Shown: positions 48,306 to 57,468, counted from the stretch's first letter. The stretch is DNA of 64,000 nt from [Anoxybacillus] calidus (GCF_013760845.1 NZ_JACDUU010000003.1:244606-308605), one strand, 5' to 3'. The notes: generated by a model from the sequence alone, not told the origin. Numbers and translations are program-made.

Positions 48306-48869
48306 TTACGATTTTAACACATCATGGTCGACATATCGTTCACCGTTGAGCTCGCTGATGATGTTAATGGCTACTTTCGCGCCATCGCCGGCCGTGATAA
48401 TCGTATGTACGCTTACCCCTGCTACAGTTCCAGCTGCCCAAATTCCTTCGATGTTGGTACGTCCAGCGGCATCGACGTCGATGACCGTTTTAATGCGTGG
48501 TTCTGTACCTTGTTTTGTTTTCACGCCAATTTTTTCAGCGAGATCGGTTGCTACACCTGTTGCCAAGATGACGTGTTTGGCTTCAAAAAATTGGTTTTCG
48601 GTTTCTACTTGGAAACCTGCTTCTGATTTTTGGATGTTGACCACTTGTTCGTTCACGAGTTCTGCTCCGAATTTGACCGCTTGTTTTTTTCCCGTTTCCA
48701 CTAAATCTGGACCTGTGGCTTCCATAACTCCGTAGTGGTTTTCAATCCAAGCTCGTTTTGTAATGCTTTTGTCATTATCAATCAGCACTGTTTTCTTTCC
48801 GGCTTTTGCGGTAAAAATAGCAGCACTTGCTCCGGCAGGACCAGCACCGATAATCGCTACATCATACAT
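48306..48869 (-). CDS. Small FAD/NAD(P)-dependent oxidoreductase (TrxB-like)
   Basis: 187 residues with N-terminal FAD motif VAIIGAGPAGASAAIFTAKAG, ILATGVATD and the C-terminal FAD motif GIWAAGTVAGVSVHTIITAGDG. It lacks both the CxxC redox pair and the NAD(P)-binding insertion of thioredoxin reductase, so it is a single-domain flavoprotein of unknown electron partner. Ribosome site AAGGAGATGG precedes ATG 48869. It converges on the toxin relic. From 48870 to 49209 I see only AT-rich promoter-like sequence. Confidence 0.85.
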   Translation of the reverse strand: MYDVAIIGAGPAGASAAIFTAKAGKKTVLIDNDKSITKRAWIENHYGVMEATGPDLVETGKKQAVKFGAELVNEQVVNIQKSEAGFQVETENQFFEAKHVILATGVATDLAEKIGVKTKQGTEPRIKTVIDVDAAGRTNIEGIWAAGTVAGVSVHTIITAGDGAKVAINIISELNGERYVDHDVLKS

Positions 48870-49209
48870 TGTCCCATCTCCTTTTTTTAAAAATTTTAAA
48901 AATATTATACCATTTCTTTGTATTCAAGTCATATCATATGGTTGTTATTAAATTAAAATTATTATAATTTTATATTGATTTTAAAAATAAATGATGTATA
49001 ATGAAAATTGTAAAATCACTTCTCTCTTTGTTAATTGAAAAATTATCTATCGGTTTATAACACCGTTAACGAGAAAACAAAATAAGGATCTTACGATACA
49101 AGACTCATCTAGCTATGTAAAAGATTAGGGAAAGATATGAATAATCGTCTGTCCCTTTTTCGCATATGAGGAAAGTGGATGTATGTTCGAATTGAAGGGA
49201 GAATCGTCT

Positions 49210-49320
49210 ATGCCCAAACCAATCCTTTGTGAGCGATGCCAACAACCGGTGCGCCGATTAAAACACTCTATCCTTTGTCAATGTGGACCAAAAATCTTAA
49301 CGATTCATAAATCGATGTAG
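49210..49320 (+). CDS. Very small zinc-ribbon-like protein
   Basis: Thirty-six residues from ATG 49210 behind GGGAG (eight bases). Sequence MPKPILCERCQQPVRRLKHS … LCQCGPK contains CxxC and CxC, a likely zinc-binding knuckle. Followed directly by a terminator, which supports a real transcription unit. Family not recognised. Confidence 0.55.
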   Translation: MPKPILCERCQQPVRRLKHSILCQCGPKILTIHKSM

Positions 49321-49354
49321 AAAACACGCTTGATGGGAGATCAGACGTGTTTTT
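49321..49354 (+). terminator. Intrinsic terminator after the CXXC mini-gene
   Basis: AAAACACG … TGAT / ATCA … CGTGTTTT with a T run. The following stretch to 49500 holds an open frame (49376-49582) that I do not believe. Confidence 0.75.
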
Positions 49355-49501
49355 ATTAATAATGGTTATATAATAATGAAAGGTAATGAGAAAGAGATAT
49401 TTATTCATAACCTTAATCGCTTTATTTTTAGTTTCTTGTTTCATCCGATTGTAAGAAAAAGCAATGAGGAATTGTATGATTGGTTGAATAAGATGATCAT
49501 T

Positions 49502-49531
49502 AAAACCGCTGGTCATGATACCAGCGGTTTT
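49502..49531. terminator. Bidirectional hairpin upstream of bioY
   Basis: AAAACCGCTGG/CCAGCGGTTTT, perfect 11-bp stem with an eight-base loop. It insulates the bio promoter. Confidence 0.8.
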
Positions 49532-49559
49532 AAACATATATTAGTCCTTTTTAACTATA

Positions 49560-49588
49560 TGTTAACCTATAATAAAAAATAGTTGACA
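49560..49588 (+). promoter_or_regulatory. BirA-type biotin operator
   Basis: TGTTAAC-N15-GTTGACA, the spacing and sequence expected of the Firmicute BirA box. TTGACA (49583-49588) may serve as −35 with a weak −10 near 49606. Biotin-BirA would repress bioYDA. Confidence 0.8.
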
Positions 49589-49643
49589 ATTATAACCTTG
49601 TCGTTCAGAATATAAATCAAAATATTGGAATTGGAGGTAAACA

Positions 49644-50207
49644 ATGAAAACACGTTCGATGGCTTTGGTCGCTCTTTTTGCTGCGTTAACGGCAATAGGT
49701 GGGTTTATTAAAATCCCGATTCCTTACGTTCCGTTTACTTTGCAAATTGTATCTGTTTATTTGGCAGGGTGTTTATTAGGACCAAAATACGGGATGCTAA
49801 GTCAGCTAGTGTATGTGTTGATTGGACTAGCTGGTGCGCCGGTTTTCGCGGAAGGAGGAGGACTAGGTTATGTGTTCAAACCTACGTTTGGATATTTAAT
49901 CGGTTTTATTTTAGGAGCTTATGTGAATGGATGGTTCATCCAACGATTTAAGTTTGCTAGAGTTGCTTCTATTTTTCTTGCGAATTTTTCTAGTCTTCTC
50001 GTTGTATATCTAATTGGATGCCTTTGGTTGTATGCTTCTATGAAATTTGTTGTGGAAAAGCCTTTCACCATTGGACAAACATTGTTATTTGGATTTGCAC
50101 TTCCAGTACCGGGTGATATTTTCTTATGTATCATTTGTTCCATCCTCATAGCTCGTCTCCTTCCGCGAACGAACTTCATCATTCATAGACAGGAGGTTGT
50201 TTCCTAA
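49644..50207 (+). CDS. bioY: Biotin transporter BioY
   Basis: 187 residues with about six membrane helices; substrate-binding S component of an ECF-type biotin importer. Typical motifs: ALFAALTAIGGFIKIPIPYV, PFTLQIVSVYLAGCLLGPK and GLAGAPVFAEGGGLGYVFKP. Behind a BirA operator and the ribosome site TTGGAGGTAA. Its stop shares a base with the bioD start (TAATG). Confidence 0.95.
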   Translation: MKTRSMALVALFAALTAIGGFIKIPIPYVPFTLQIVSVYLAGCLLGPKYGMLSQLVYVLIGLAGAPVFAEGGGLGYVFKPTFGYLIGFILGAYVNGWFIQRFKFARVASIFLANFSSLLVVYLIGCLWLYASMKFVVEKPFTIGQTLLFGFALPVPGDIFLCIICSILIARLLPRTNFIIHRQEVVS

Positions 50208-50929
50208 TGGGCAAAGCGATTTTTATAACTGGCACGGGAACAGAAATTGGTAAAACCATTGTGACTTCTTTTCTATCTCTTGCATTGCAAGAATTGGGGA
50301 TGAAAACAAAGATTTTTAAGCCGATACAAACAGGATTAGCTGAAGAAAGCTCCTCTTTCGCTGATCAATATTGGTATGAAACAGTGCTTGAAGAAGAAAC
50401 GGGTTCGACAGGGCTGTATTATATGGAACCAGCTGTATCCCCTCATTTGGCTTCACAACTCACTCATACTACCATTGAACCGAAGTTAATAAAAAATAAA
50501 ATTTTAGAATTCAAGAATCAATATGATGTCGTTCTTGTAGAAGGAGCCGGTGGGCTTGCGGTACCACTGATAGAAAATGATCATGATTTTTATATGACAA
50601 AGGATTTGATTCAAGAATGTGAGCTACCAACAATTATTGTGTCTGTGGCAGGATTAGGAGCTATTCATCATACAGTCACAACTGTATCTTATGCAGAGAA
50701 GCACAACATTGATATCATTGGACTCATATTTAACCACTTTGACCAAAACAATATGATTCATGTTGATAATGTACGCACGATACAAAAGATGTTGAATTTG
50801 CCAATTCTTGCAAAATTGTCTACTTTAGAACAGCCTTCCAAAGATCATCTCATGCAATTAGTGAAGAAGTTTTTGAATAATCAAGAGTTAAACAATATGT
50901 TGTTAGGAGGTTTATCCATTGAAGTATAG
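50207..50929 (+). CDS. bioD: Dethiobiotin synthetase
   Basis: ATP-dependent carboxylation that closes the ureido ring of biotin, from DAPA to dethiobiotin. 240 residues with the P-loop ITGTGTEIGKTIVTS and EGAGGLAVPL. It is translationally coupled to bioY and overlaps bioA by 11 bases. Confidence 0.95.
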   Translation: MGKAIFITGTGTEIGKTIVTSFLSLALQELGMKTKIFKPIQTGLAEESSSFADQYWYETVLEEETGSTGLYYMEPAVSPHLASQLTHTTIEPKLIKNKILEFKNQYDVVLVEGAGGLAVPLIENDHDFYMTKDLIQECELPTIIVSVAGLGAIHHTVTTVSYAEKHNIDIIGLIFNHFDQNNMIHVDNVRTIQKMLNLPILAKLSTLEQPSKDHLMQLVKKFLNNQELNNMLLGGLSIEV

Positions 50930-52292
50930 TTATGAACAATTAGAACAATTTGATAAACAGTATGTTTGGCATCCATTTACACAAATGAAGGCATATGTAG
51001 AAGAAAAGCCGTTAATTATTGAAAGAGGAAAGGGAAGTTATCTTTATGATGTAGATGGGAATCGATATTTGGACGGTTACGCATCTTTATGGGTAAATGT
51101 ACATGGACATAACGACCCTGAATTAAATGAAGCGTTGCATGAACAAATCGAAAAAATCTCTCATTCAACTCTTCTAGGCTCTGCTAATGTTCCTTCTATT
51201 CTATTAGCGAAAAAACTAGTTGAAATTTGGGGAGGAAATTTATCAAAAGTATTTTACTCTGATACTGGGGCTGCTGCTGTTGAAATTGCTCTGAAGATGG
51301 CATATCAATATTGGCAAAACATTGACCCTGTTCGCTACAAGCATAAAAACAAATTTATCTCATTAAAAGAAGCTTATCACGGGGATACAATTGGTGCTGT
51401 AAGTGTAGGTGGAATGGATTTATTCCATCGAATCTTTAGGCCGTTGTTGTTTGAAAGAATCGAGGTTCCTTCTCCGTATGTGTACCGTATGGATGAATAT
51501 GGTGATGAAGAAGAGATTGTGAATTATTGTTTAAAACAGCTTGAGGAAACTCTTGAACAGCGGCATGAGGAAGTCGCGGGAATGATTGTGGAACCGCTCG
51601 TTCAAGGTGCGGCAGGAATCATTACACATCCGAAAGGGTTTTTAAAAGGTGTTGAAAAGCTTTGCCGCAAATACAATGTTTTGCTTATTTGTGATGAAGT
51701 GGCTGTAGGATTCGGGAGAACAGGAACATTATTTGCTTGTGAACAAGAAGATGTCGAGCCGGATATTGTATGCTTAGGAAAAGGCATTACAGGCGGATAT
51801 TTACCGCTTGCGGCAACGTTAACAACGGAAGAAGTCTATTCTGCCTTTTTAGGAGAGGTTCATGAAAATAAAACATTCTTCCATGGACATACATATACGG
51901 GAAACCAATTATCTTGTTCTGTTGCTTTAAAAAATATTGAGTTAATCGAGAAGAGAAACTTAGTTTCAGATGTACAACGAAAGGCTCAAGCATTGGCAGG
52001 TAAGCTGCAAAAGCTTTATGAACTGCCGATTGTAGGTGATGTTCGCCAGAAAGGGTTAATGGTTGGAATCGAAATCGTGAAGGATAAGAAAACAAAAGAA
52101 ATTTTCGATCGTTCAGAGCAAATCGAGCATAAAATTATTTTAGAAGCAAGAAAGCGTGGGCTCATTATCAGACCATTAGGTCCTGTGTTAACGTTTATTC
52201 CTGTACTAGCAATGAAAGAAGAAGAGATGGAAATCGCCGTTGACATTCTTTTTGATGCCATTGCGGAAATGGTTAAAATTAAACAGATTTAG
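50919..52292 (+). CDS. bioA: Adenosylmethionine-8-amino-7-oxononanoate aminotransferase
   Basis: PLP enzyme converting KAPA to DAPA. 457 residues from TTG 50919 with TAGGAGG upstream. Motifs: VWHPFTQM, FYSDTGAAAVEIALKMA, CDEVAVGFGRTGTLFACE and the PLP Lys in CLGKGITGGYLPLAA. BioF and BioB, the steps before and after, are not in this window, so the operon here is import plus the two middle steps. Confidence 0.95.
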   Translation: MKYSYEQLEQFDKQYVWHPFTQMKAYVEEKPLIIERGKGSYLYDVDGNRYLDGYASLWVNVHGHNDPELNEALHEQIEKISHSTLLGSANVPSILLAKKLVEIWGGNLSKVFYSDTGAAAVEIALKMAYQYWQNIDPVRYKHKNKFISLKEAYHGDTIGAVSVGGMDLFHRIFRPLLFERIEVPSPYVYRMDEYGDEEEIVNYCLKQLEETLEQRHEEVAGMIVEPLVQGAAGIITHPKGFLKGVEKLCRKYNVLLICDEVAVGFGRTGTLFACEQEDVEPDIVCLGKGITGGYLPLAATLTTEEVYSAFLGEVHENKTFFHGHTYTGNQLSCSVALKNIELIEKRNLVSDVQRKAQALAGKLQKLYELPIVGDVRQKGLMVGIEIVKDKKTKEIFDRSEQIEHKIILEARKRGLIIRPLGPVLTFIPVLAMKEEEMEIAVDILFDAIAEMVKIKQI

Positions 52293-52300
52293 CTTTACAC

Positions 52301-52332
52301 GCTGTCAAGTCAATCTTGACAGCGCATTTTTA
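52301..52332 (+). terminator. Terminator of the bioYDA operon
   Basis: GCTGTCAAG/CTTGACAGC stem with a five-base loop, then GCATTTTTATT. Confidence 0.85.
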
Positions 52333-52438
52333 TTGATAAATAAAAAGCAGCAAAACGCAGTGTATTCGCCCAATCCTTCCACATTTGTCCTACATATGTA
52401 TAAAGTGTATGAAACAAACACTAAGGAGGATAAATACG

Positions 52439-52732
52439 ATGAGTGATGTGAATTTACAAGATACAAGAATATGGGGATTTGGGCGCCCATGGGGATTTGG
52501 TGGTTTTGGCCGTCCGTTCTTTGGCGGTCCCTTCTTTGGCCGTCCATTCTTTGGTGGTCCGTTCTTTGGCCGTCCGTTCTTTGGCGGTCCATTTTTTGGC
52601 GGCTTCGGCGGCCCATTCTTTGGCGGCTTTGGCGGCGGTCTTTTAGGAGGATTGTTGGGTAGCGCGCTACTAAGTCCGTTCTATGGCGGTTATGGCTACG
52701 GATACGGAATCCCTTATGGTGGAATTTGGTGA
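52439..52732 (+). CDS. Gly/Phe-rich tandem-repeat protein
   Basis: Ninety-seven residues from ATG 52439 (AAGGAGG nine bases upstream). A short polar N-terminus (MSDVNLQDTRIWGFGRP) is followed by alternating GRPFF and GGPFF units (six units, 52508-52597), then GGFGGPFFGGFGG, a hydrophobic GGLLGGLLGSALL and a Tyr/Gly end (YGGYGYGYGIPYGG). Composition suggests a self-assembling, aggregating surface protein, perhaps of the spore; neighbours are germination and coat genes. No family recognised. A terminator follows. Confidence 0.7.
   Translation: MSDVNLQDTRIWGFGRPWGFGGFGRPFFGGPFFGRPFFGGPFFGRPFFGGPFFGGFGGPFFGGFGGGLLGGLLGSALLSPFYGGYGYGYGIPYGGIW
52508..52597 (+). repeat. 15-bp coding tandem repeat in the Gly/Phe gene
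   Basis: Six 15-base units (GGC-cGT/GGT-CCn-TTC-TTT) alternating as a 30-base double unit. Copy-number variation between strains is likely. Confidence 0.85.
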
Positions 52733-52746
52733 TAAAAATGGCTTGA

Positions 52747-52775
52747 GCCTGCCGGTTTATATGGCAGGCTTTTAT
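52747..52775 (+). terminator. Terminator after the Gly/Phe gene
   Basis: AGCCTGCC/GGCAGGCT stem, eight-base loop, TTTTAT. Confidence 0.8.
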
Positions 52776-52881
52776 ACTTAAGTAACGGCTCTTTTTACTA
52801 TTGTGTCATGTTCACACATCACATCGAGTGAATCAAAGAATGGTTTAAGGACATTCTGGTTTGAAAGAAAAACAACAAAGT

Positions 52882-53949
52882 TTACTCCACAATGCCTGAA
52901 TCAATGATTGTTGCTTTTGCTTGTACTTCAATATCAAGGGTTGGATAATTTTCGTAAAACGTTTTATAGCTAAAATTTCGATATCGGCTCTTTGCTTCGT
53001 CACCAAACCCAATTGGGTCAATTTGATGAGACTGTAAATGTTTAATAAGGTTGCCTGATTCCTTTATGATTTCTTTTTCAAAGCTTTTTTCAATCATGCG
53101 TTTTACTTTCTTGTTATAATGTCCGCCTGAATACTCGTACAAGACGCCTTCTATTTTAATTTTTACGGTAATTTTTGGATGCTCTTTCGAACCAGAAAAA
53201 GAAAAGGTGCGGTTTGTAACAATACTTTTTATCGCGGCATATTCATCGTTTTCCAGTTGAATAGTGTGCGTTCCTTCTGTATAGCGATCGACCAAAATTT
53301 TAAAGTAAAACATTTCATCTCCTTTGATGTAATGAACCATACGATCGTTGTCAAATAGAGCGATACCAACAATTTTGACTTTATCTTTGGATCTTTGTAT
53401 GTAAGGGAGAAAAGGATCTCTCCCATCTGAGTAATAAGCATACAAAAATTTATGCAAATTTGTTTTCGGAATATCGCGCTGCTCAATGTTTTGTCTAATT
53501 AAATTCGATAAATAAATTCCGTTTCCTCTATTCGCATATTTCCCTTCTAAAACTTCTTTGGCCGTTCCTTTAACAACCGTTAAATACAACCTTGTTCCAA
53601 GACTTGGATCGCGGCTCAATGTATCCATAATTGGCATAATCCCTTTTTTGGCTAACTTATCTTCATATAATATAACTTCAATACTTCCGTTTGCGAGTGG
53701 ATCGGATGATTTATGCTGTAATTGCTCAAGTATATCTTTACTAGTGATTGATGTTGCTACGAATGTTTCATTTGAAATATTATCTGTTTCATACACAGAA
53801 ATCAGAGCCGTCCCTCTTATTTTGTTTTCGTCCACATAATCATAGCCGAAGGCACTTAAAATATTGATATCATCTAAAATTTCCTTGCGGATACAGCCTC
53901 CAGCCATAATCAGAAAACAGCCGAAAAGGAAATAATACCATTTTTTCAT
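52882..53949 (-). CDS. Spore germination lipoprotein (GerC/GerKC family)
   Basis: 355 residues with lipobox MAGGC (Cys19 after MKKWYYFLFGCFLI). GerC proteins sit on the outer face of the spore inner membrane and are needed for nutrient response. Typical opening IRKEILDDINILSAFGYDY. Overlaps the permease gene by four bases. Last gene of a leftward gerA-type operon. Confidence 0.92.
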   Translation of the reverse strand: MKKWYYFLFGCFLIMAGGCIRKEILDDINILSAFGYDYVDENKIRGTALISVYETDNISNETFVATSITSKDILEQLQHKSSDPLANGSIEVILYEDKLAKKGIMPIMDTLSRDPSLGTRLYLTVVKGTAKEVLEGKYANRGNGIYLSNLIRQNIEQRDIPKTNLHKFLYAYYSDGRDPFLPYIQRSKDKVKIVGIALFDNDRMVHYIKGDEMFYFKILVDRYTEGTHTIQLENDEYAAIKSIVTNRTFSFSGSKEHPKITVKIKIEGVLYEYSGGHYNKKVKRMIEKSFEKEIIKESGNLIKHLQSHQIDPIGFGDEAKSRYRNFSYKTFYENYPTLDIEVQAKATIIDSGIVE

Positions 53950-55034
53950 GCTTTTTTCCTCACTTTATGCATAACGTAAATAATAGTGAACATGAGTGGA
54001 ACAAAAGCGTATAAAAAATAAAAGCCGATATTTGCTACTATATCATTGAGTACATTCACATCTTCGCGCGTTTTTATAAAAGAAGCGGCGATTGTACAGA
54101 GTGTAGCGAGTATAACTAAAGAGTGTTTTTGTCGAATGTTTGTTATTTGTTTCATGATTCTTGATGCGCACCAAATGGCTAAACACATATCCGGAAGTAT
54201 AACAATCGTCCAATTGGCAATACCGATATATTCAAAACGTTCAATAAACGGCATTTCAACGGTTTTCCATATCGATAAAGTCGGCCAAATATGTTTTTGC
54301 AGCTGCTTTTCACTAAAGTAAGCGAAAGTAATCACTGCTATTACAGCATATAGAAGAGTTGTTGAAAGCATCGCTAAATGTGCCCATTTTTTCGATTGCT
54401 CCGGATTCTTAATAAATGGATAATAAATTAGCAATGTCTCAAACCCTAGTATGGTTAATGTCATATCTTTCGTTGCCTTTAAGATGTCGAGTACAGCGTG
54501 TTCAAAAATAGGCAAAAGCATCCGGAAGTTCGCATACTCAAACGTATAAGCAAACATAAAAATTAAATAGGCAGGTAATATAATTCCGAAAAAGCAGACA
54601 CCAACGACTACCCGAAAGCCGCCTAAAACAATATAGATGGTAAGCAGCATCAAAGCAGCAGCAAAAGCCCATGTCTCTAACTCTGGGAACATCCAAACTT
54701 GAATCACTTCAATATAGGTACGAAGAACACTTATAGTAAGTGCTGTATAATACAGAACTAAAATAAAATTTAAAGCATTGCCAATGAATTTGCCGAAAAT
54801 TCTTTGGTTCGATTCAACAAAATTGCCGCCTGTTTTTTGCAAAATATAATACATCATCCAAATGATGATGTGGCCCACGATTCCAGCTATGATAATAGAA
54901 ATCCAGGCATCGTATCCTGCTGATTTTGCAATAATACGTTGATATCCTAATACGCCGATACCGATTTGCATATCGGTAATGATAAAAAAGACAAGAAATG
55001 GAGAAATTTTAAACCGCTCAGAAATTGCTTGCAT
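53946..55034 (-). CDS. Spore germination permease (GerB/GerKB family)
   Basis: 362 residues, about ten membrane helices, APC superfamily. SERFKISPFLVFFIITDMQIG and GYDAWISIIIAG are typical of the family. It is the likely germinant-binding subunit. Lies between the A and C subunits. Confidence 0.93.
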   Translation of the reverse strand: MQAISERFKISPFLVFFIITDMQIGIGVLGYQRIIAKSAGYDAWISIIIAGIVGHIIIWMMYYILQKTGGNFVESNQRIFGKFIGNALNFILVLYYTALTISVLRTYIEVIQVWMFPELETWAFAAALMLLTIYIVLGGFRVVVGVCFFGIILPAYLIFMFAYTFEYANFRMLLPIFEHAVLDILKATKDMTLTILGFETLLIYYPFIKNPEQSKKWAHLAMLSTTLLYAVIAVITFAYFSEKQLQKHIWPTLSIWKTVEMPFIERFEYIGIANWTIVILPDMCLAIWCASRIMKQITNIRQKHSLVILATLCTIAASFIKTREDVNVLNDIVANIGFYFLYAFVPLMFTIIYVMHKVRKKA

Positions 55035-55048
55035 ATGTTCCTCCCCAT

Positions 55049-56557
55049 TTATTCATCAATATCTTTTTTCTGCTTTGCTTTTTTTCTAGAAAAGCGAAAT
55101 AGTTGATTAGGGTGAAGCTGTTGCGGTCTCGTTGATTGGTTTGAAAATGGCAAACGGATTAGTGCGTCTTTCAAATCAGTGAGCCTTAGTGGATAAATAG
55201 GCTCCAAAAACGGTCTGCCTAAAGATGTTAGTTGCAGTAAATGCCCCATAAAAATACAAAAGCAGAATACAACGCCTAATAGTCCCCAAAGTTCCGCAAA
55301 CAATAAGAACGGGAATCTCATTAAACGAATCGTATTGCCCATTTTATAAACCGGGGTCGTAAATGATGCCAGTGCCGCTAAAGCAACAAGAATAAGCAAG
55401 ACATTACTTGTTAAACCTGCTTCAACCGAAGCTGTTCCAATGACGATACCGCCTACGATACCAATTGTCTGACCGACTTTTGTCGGCAGTCTTGCTCCTG
55501 CCTCTCTTAAAAGCTCAATCGTCAACTCTAAAAACAATGCTTCTAAAATAGGAGGAAACGGTATTTCTCGGCGCGATGTAATCAGTGTGCCTAATAAGTC
55601 TTTCGGAATTAGTTCGTAATGATAGCTTAGTGTCGCAACGTAAATAGGCGTAATTAATACGGAAAATGCTACGGAAAATAAACGAATGAGACGAAAAAAC
55701 GATGCGATATACCAGTTTAAAAAATAGTCTTCAAATGATGAAAAGAACTCCACTAATGTTGTTGGACCAATTAATGCATGCGGCGAGCCGTCGACAATAA
55801 TTGCCACTTTTCCTTCAGCTAAAATAGCAGCCACCCGGTCTGGTCGTTCTGTATCCAATAGCTGAGGAAAGGGAGAATTTTGATTATCGGAAATTAACTG
55901 TACAATATAAGAGCTGTCTGTGATTTGATCAAAATCAATCTCGCTAATTCTTTGTGTAACCGTGTTAACATTTTCTTCATCGGCAATGCCTTTGAGATAA
56001 ATAATCGCTATTTTCGTTTTTGATAACTTGCCTATTTTAAGGATTTTAACTGTTAAATGATTACAGGGAATGCGTTTCCGTAATAGGTGTAAATTAACCT
56101 CTAGCGATTCGAGAAACGTTTCCTTTGGACCAACAACGCTAAATTCTACTTCAGGGATTGAAACGTTTCTAATAACGTTTCGTTGTGCTTTAATCAAAGC
56201 CCCTTTATTAGCAAATTCATTAAACTGTACAAATAAATAGCCTTCATGCATCTTCTCTTCGACAGTGGTAACATTAGATGTAATAATGATATCTTCAACA
56301 GGAATCATCTGTTTTATATCATCTAATGTTTCAATAGGGGAATGAAGCAAAAAAGGCAAAATGTTTTTTTGGACAACTTCAAAATCAACTAAAGGGACAA
56401 TATATGACATCCAAAAGTGTTGCTGTGAATTGGCATTTGTAAAAGTTTGTTTTTCGAAATCCATTGATTGTGCCAATACATTCAATAATTCCCACGTTGT
56501 GTTGATCGGTGACGCTTGCTTTTGTTTATTTTGCTTCTTGCGGAACCATTTGAACAT
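55049..56557 (-). CDS. Spore germination receptor A subunit (GerA/GerKA family)
   Basis: 502 residues. Soluble N-terminal half (about 1-270), then membrane helices from about 290 to 450. Family signatures: AIIVDGSPHALIGPTTLVEFF, PFPPILEALFLELTIELLREAG, VGQTIGIVGGIVIGTASVEAG. Basic tail (FSRKKAKQKKDIDE). First gene of the operon A-B-C. The germinant cannot be told from sequence. Confidence 0.93.
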   Translation of the reverse strand: MFKWFRKKQNKQKQASPINTTWELLNVLAQSMDFEKQTFTNANSQQHFWMSYIVPLVDFEVVQKNILPFLLHSPIETLDDIKQMIPVEDIIITSNVTTVEEKMHEGYLFVQFNEFANKGALIKAQRNVIRNVSIPEVEFSVVGPKETFLESLEVNLHLLRKRIPCNHLTVKILKIGKLSKTKIAIIYLKGIADEENVNTVTQRISEIDFDQITDSSYIVQLISDNQNSPFPQLLDTERPDRVAAILAEGKVAIIVDGSPHALIGPTTLVEFFSSFEDYFLNWYIASFFRLIRLFSVAFSVLITPIYVATLSYHYELIPKDLLGTLITSRREIPFPPILEALFLELTIELLREAGARLPTKVGQTIGIVGGIVIGTASVEAGLTSNVLLILVALAALASFTTPVYKMGNTIRLMRFPFLLFAELWGLLGVVFCFCIFMGHLLQLTSLGRPFLEPIYPLRLTDLKDALIRLPFSNQSTRPQQLHPNQLFRFSRKKAKQKKDIDE

Positions 56558-56662
56558 GATAATTCACCTTCTAAGGGAAAAGCGTTTACTATAGTTTGTG
56601 TAATTTGGAAATTTTTATTTATAATTAGGATAAAAACTTTTCAATATGCTGGAGGAGAAAGA

Positions 56663-56917
56663 ATGAATCAATCATTTGTAGAGCAGTTTGAGGCATTAGT
56701 AGAAAAATATACCGAGTTATTGCTTGGCAAAAGCAATCCAGAATTAAAAGAAAAAGTGAAAATTTGGGCCCTTTATTCTCATATCGCAAAGTCCATGCCG
56801 GCATTAGGGAAACACTGGAATGAATTATATCCCGATGCGAAGGAACAAATGAAAGAAATCATTTCCGAAATTAAGCGTTTAAATGAAGAAGAGCGGGCTA
56901 GAACAAGAAAAGGTTAA
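56663..56917 (+). CDS. yusU: YusU-like protein (DUF2573)
   Basis: Eighty-four residues from ATG 56663 (TGGAGGAGAAAGA upstream). Helical, charged (FVEQFEALVEKYTELLLGK, SMPALGKHWNELYPDAKEQM). Matches the small DUF2573 family; in B. subtilis yusU lies near yusN, yusM and yusL, whose counterparts follow here. Function unknown. Confidence 0.8.
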   Translation: MNQSFVEQFEALVEKYTELLLGKSNPELKEKVKIWALYSHIAKSMPALGKHWNELYPDAKEQMKEIISEIKRLNEEERARTRKG

Positions 56918-56952
56918 CTGTCGACAAACGAAAATGCACAACGGCGAAATCC

Positions 56953-56998
56953 AAAAAGAAGATGAGCACTACTATTGTATAAAATCATCTTCTTTTTG
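56953..56998 (+). terminator. Terminator after yusU
   Basis: AAAAAGAAGATGA/TCATCTTCTTTTT stem, 19-base loop. Confidence 0.8.
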
Positions 56999-57078
56999 CT
57001 TGAAACCTTTTTTGTCAGCATCTTCATAAAGTGTTTGACTTCACGACTAATCCATCATATAGCTTATGGGAGATATAG

Positions 57079-57110
57079 GGCTGACACTTTGCTTTAGGGT
57101 CAGCCTCTTT
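57079..57110 (+). repeat. Dispersed 23-bp element forming a hairpin (copy 1)
   Basis: GGCTGAC … GTCAGCC hairpin followed by TCTTTT. Its 23-base core (57081-57103) recurs in inverted orientation at 62784-62806 with one difference. It may act as a terminator. Confidence 0.6.
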
Positions 57111-57115
57111 TGGTG

Positions 57116-57448
57116 TTACTGAACGATGTTGTTGTAAGGGAATTGGTTTGTATACCCTTGAAATTGTTGATAGGTTTGTTGTAATTTTTGCTGGTCGGCT
57201 GCTTCAAGCTTGTACCATCCCTTTTTGAACATTAAATTATATAGTTCACGTTGACAGTTTTGCGTTTCTGTAAAAATGTTTAACACATCTTGATAGAGAC
57301 TGTTGTGGCTTGCTTCATTTAAAAACGTTGAGTAAGAATGAGTCATATATTTTTCGGTTGTTAAGATGTCATTCAGGAAATCGCGCTCGTTCATTTGCGG
57401 TGTTTTCGGTACTTGTGTAGCTGGATTTTGGATTTTGTTTTGATTCAC
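57116..57448 (-). CDS. Spore coat protein, CotF-like (YusN-type)
   Basis: 110 residues from GTG 57448, chosen because AAGGAGG lies just upstream; an earlier ATG (57466) precedes that site. Coat_F family: RDFLNDILTTEKYMTHSYST, NEASHNSLYQDVLNIFTETQ, and LMFKKGWYKLEAAD. Helical ferritin-like fold. Equivalent of B. subtilis yusN, next to yusM and yusU. Forms an operon with the upstream coat-like gene. Confidence 0.88.
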   Translation of the reverse strand: MNQNKIQNPATQVPKTPQMNERDFLNDILTTEKYMTHSYSTFLNEASHNSLYQDVLNIFTETQNCQRELYNLMFKKGWYKLEAADQQKLQQTYQQFQGYTNQFPYNNIVQ

Positions 57449-57468
57449 TTGGACGCCCTCCTTCATTA

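Noticed and set aside
49376..49582. Open frame of 68 codons between the CXXC mini-gene and bioY
   Set aside because: It runs through a perfect bidirectional terminator hairpin and the BirA operator, and has no proper ribosome site.
52305..52662. Arg/Gln-rich minus-strand frame and Trp-rich plus-strand frame across the Gly/Phe gene
   Set aside because: Both are simple frame shifts of the 15-base repeat, without start signals.
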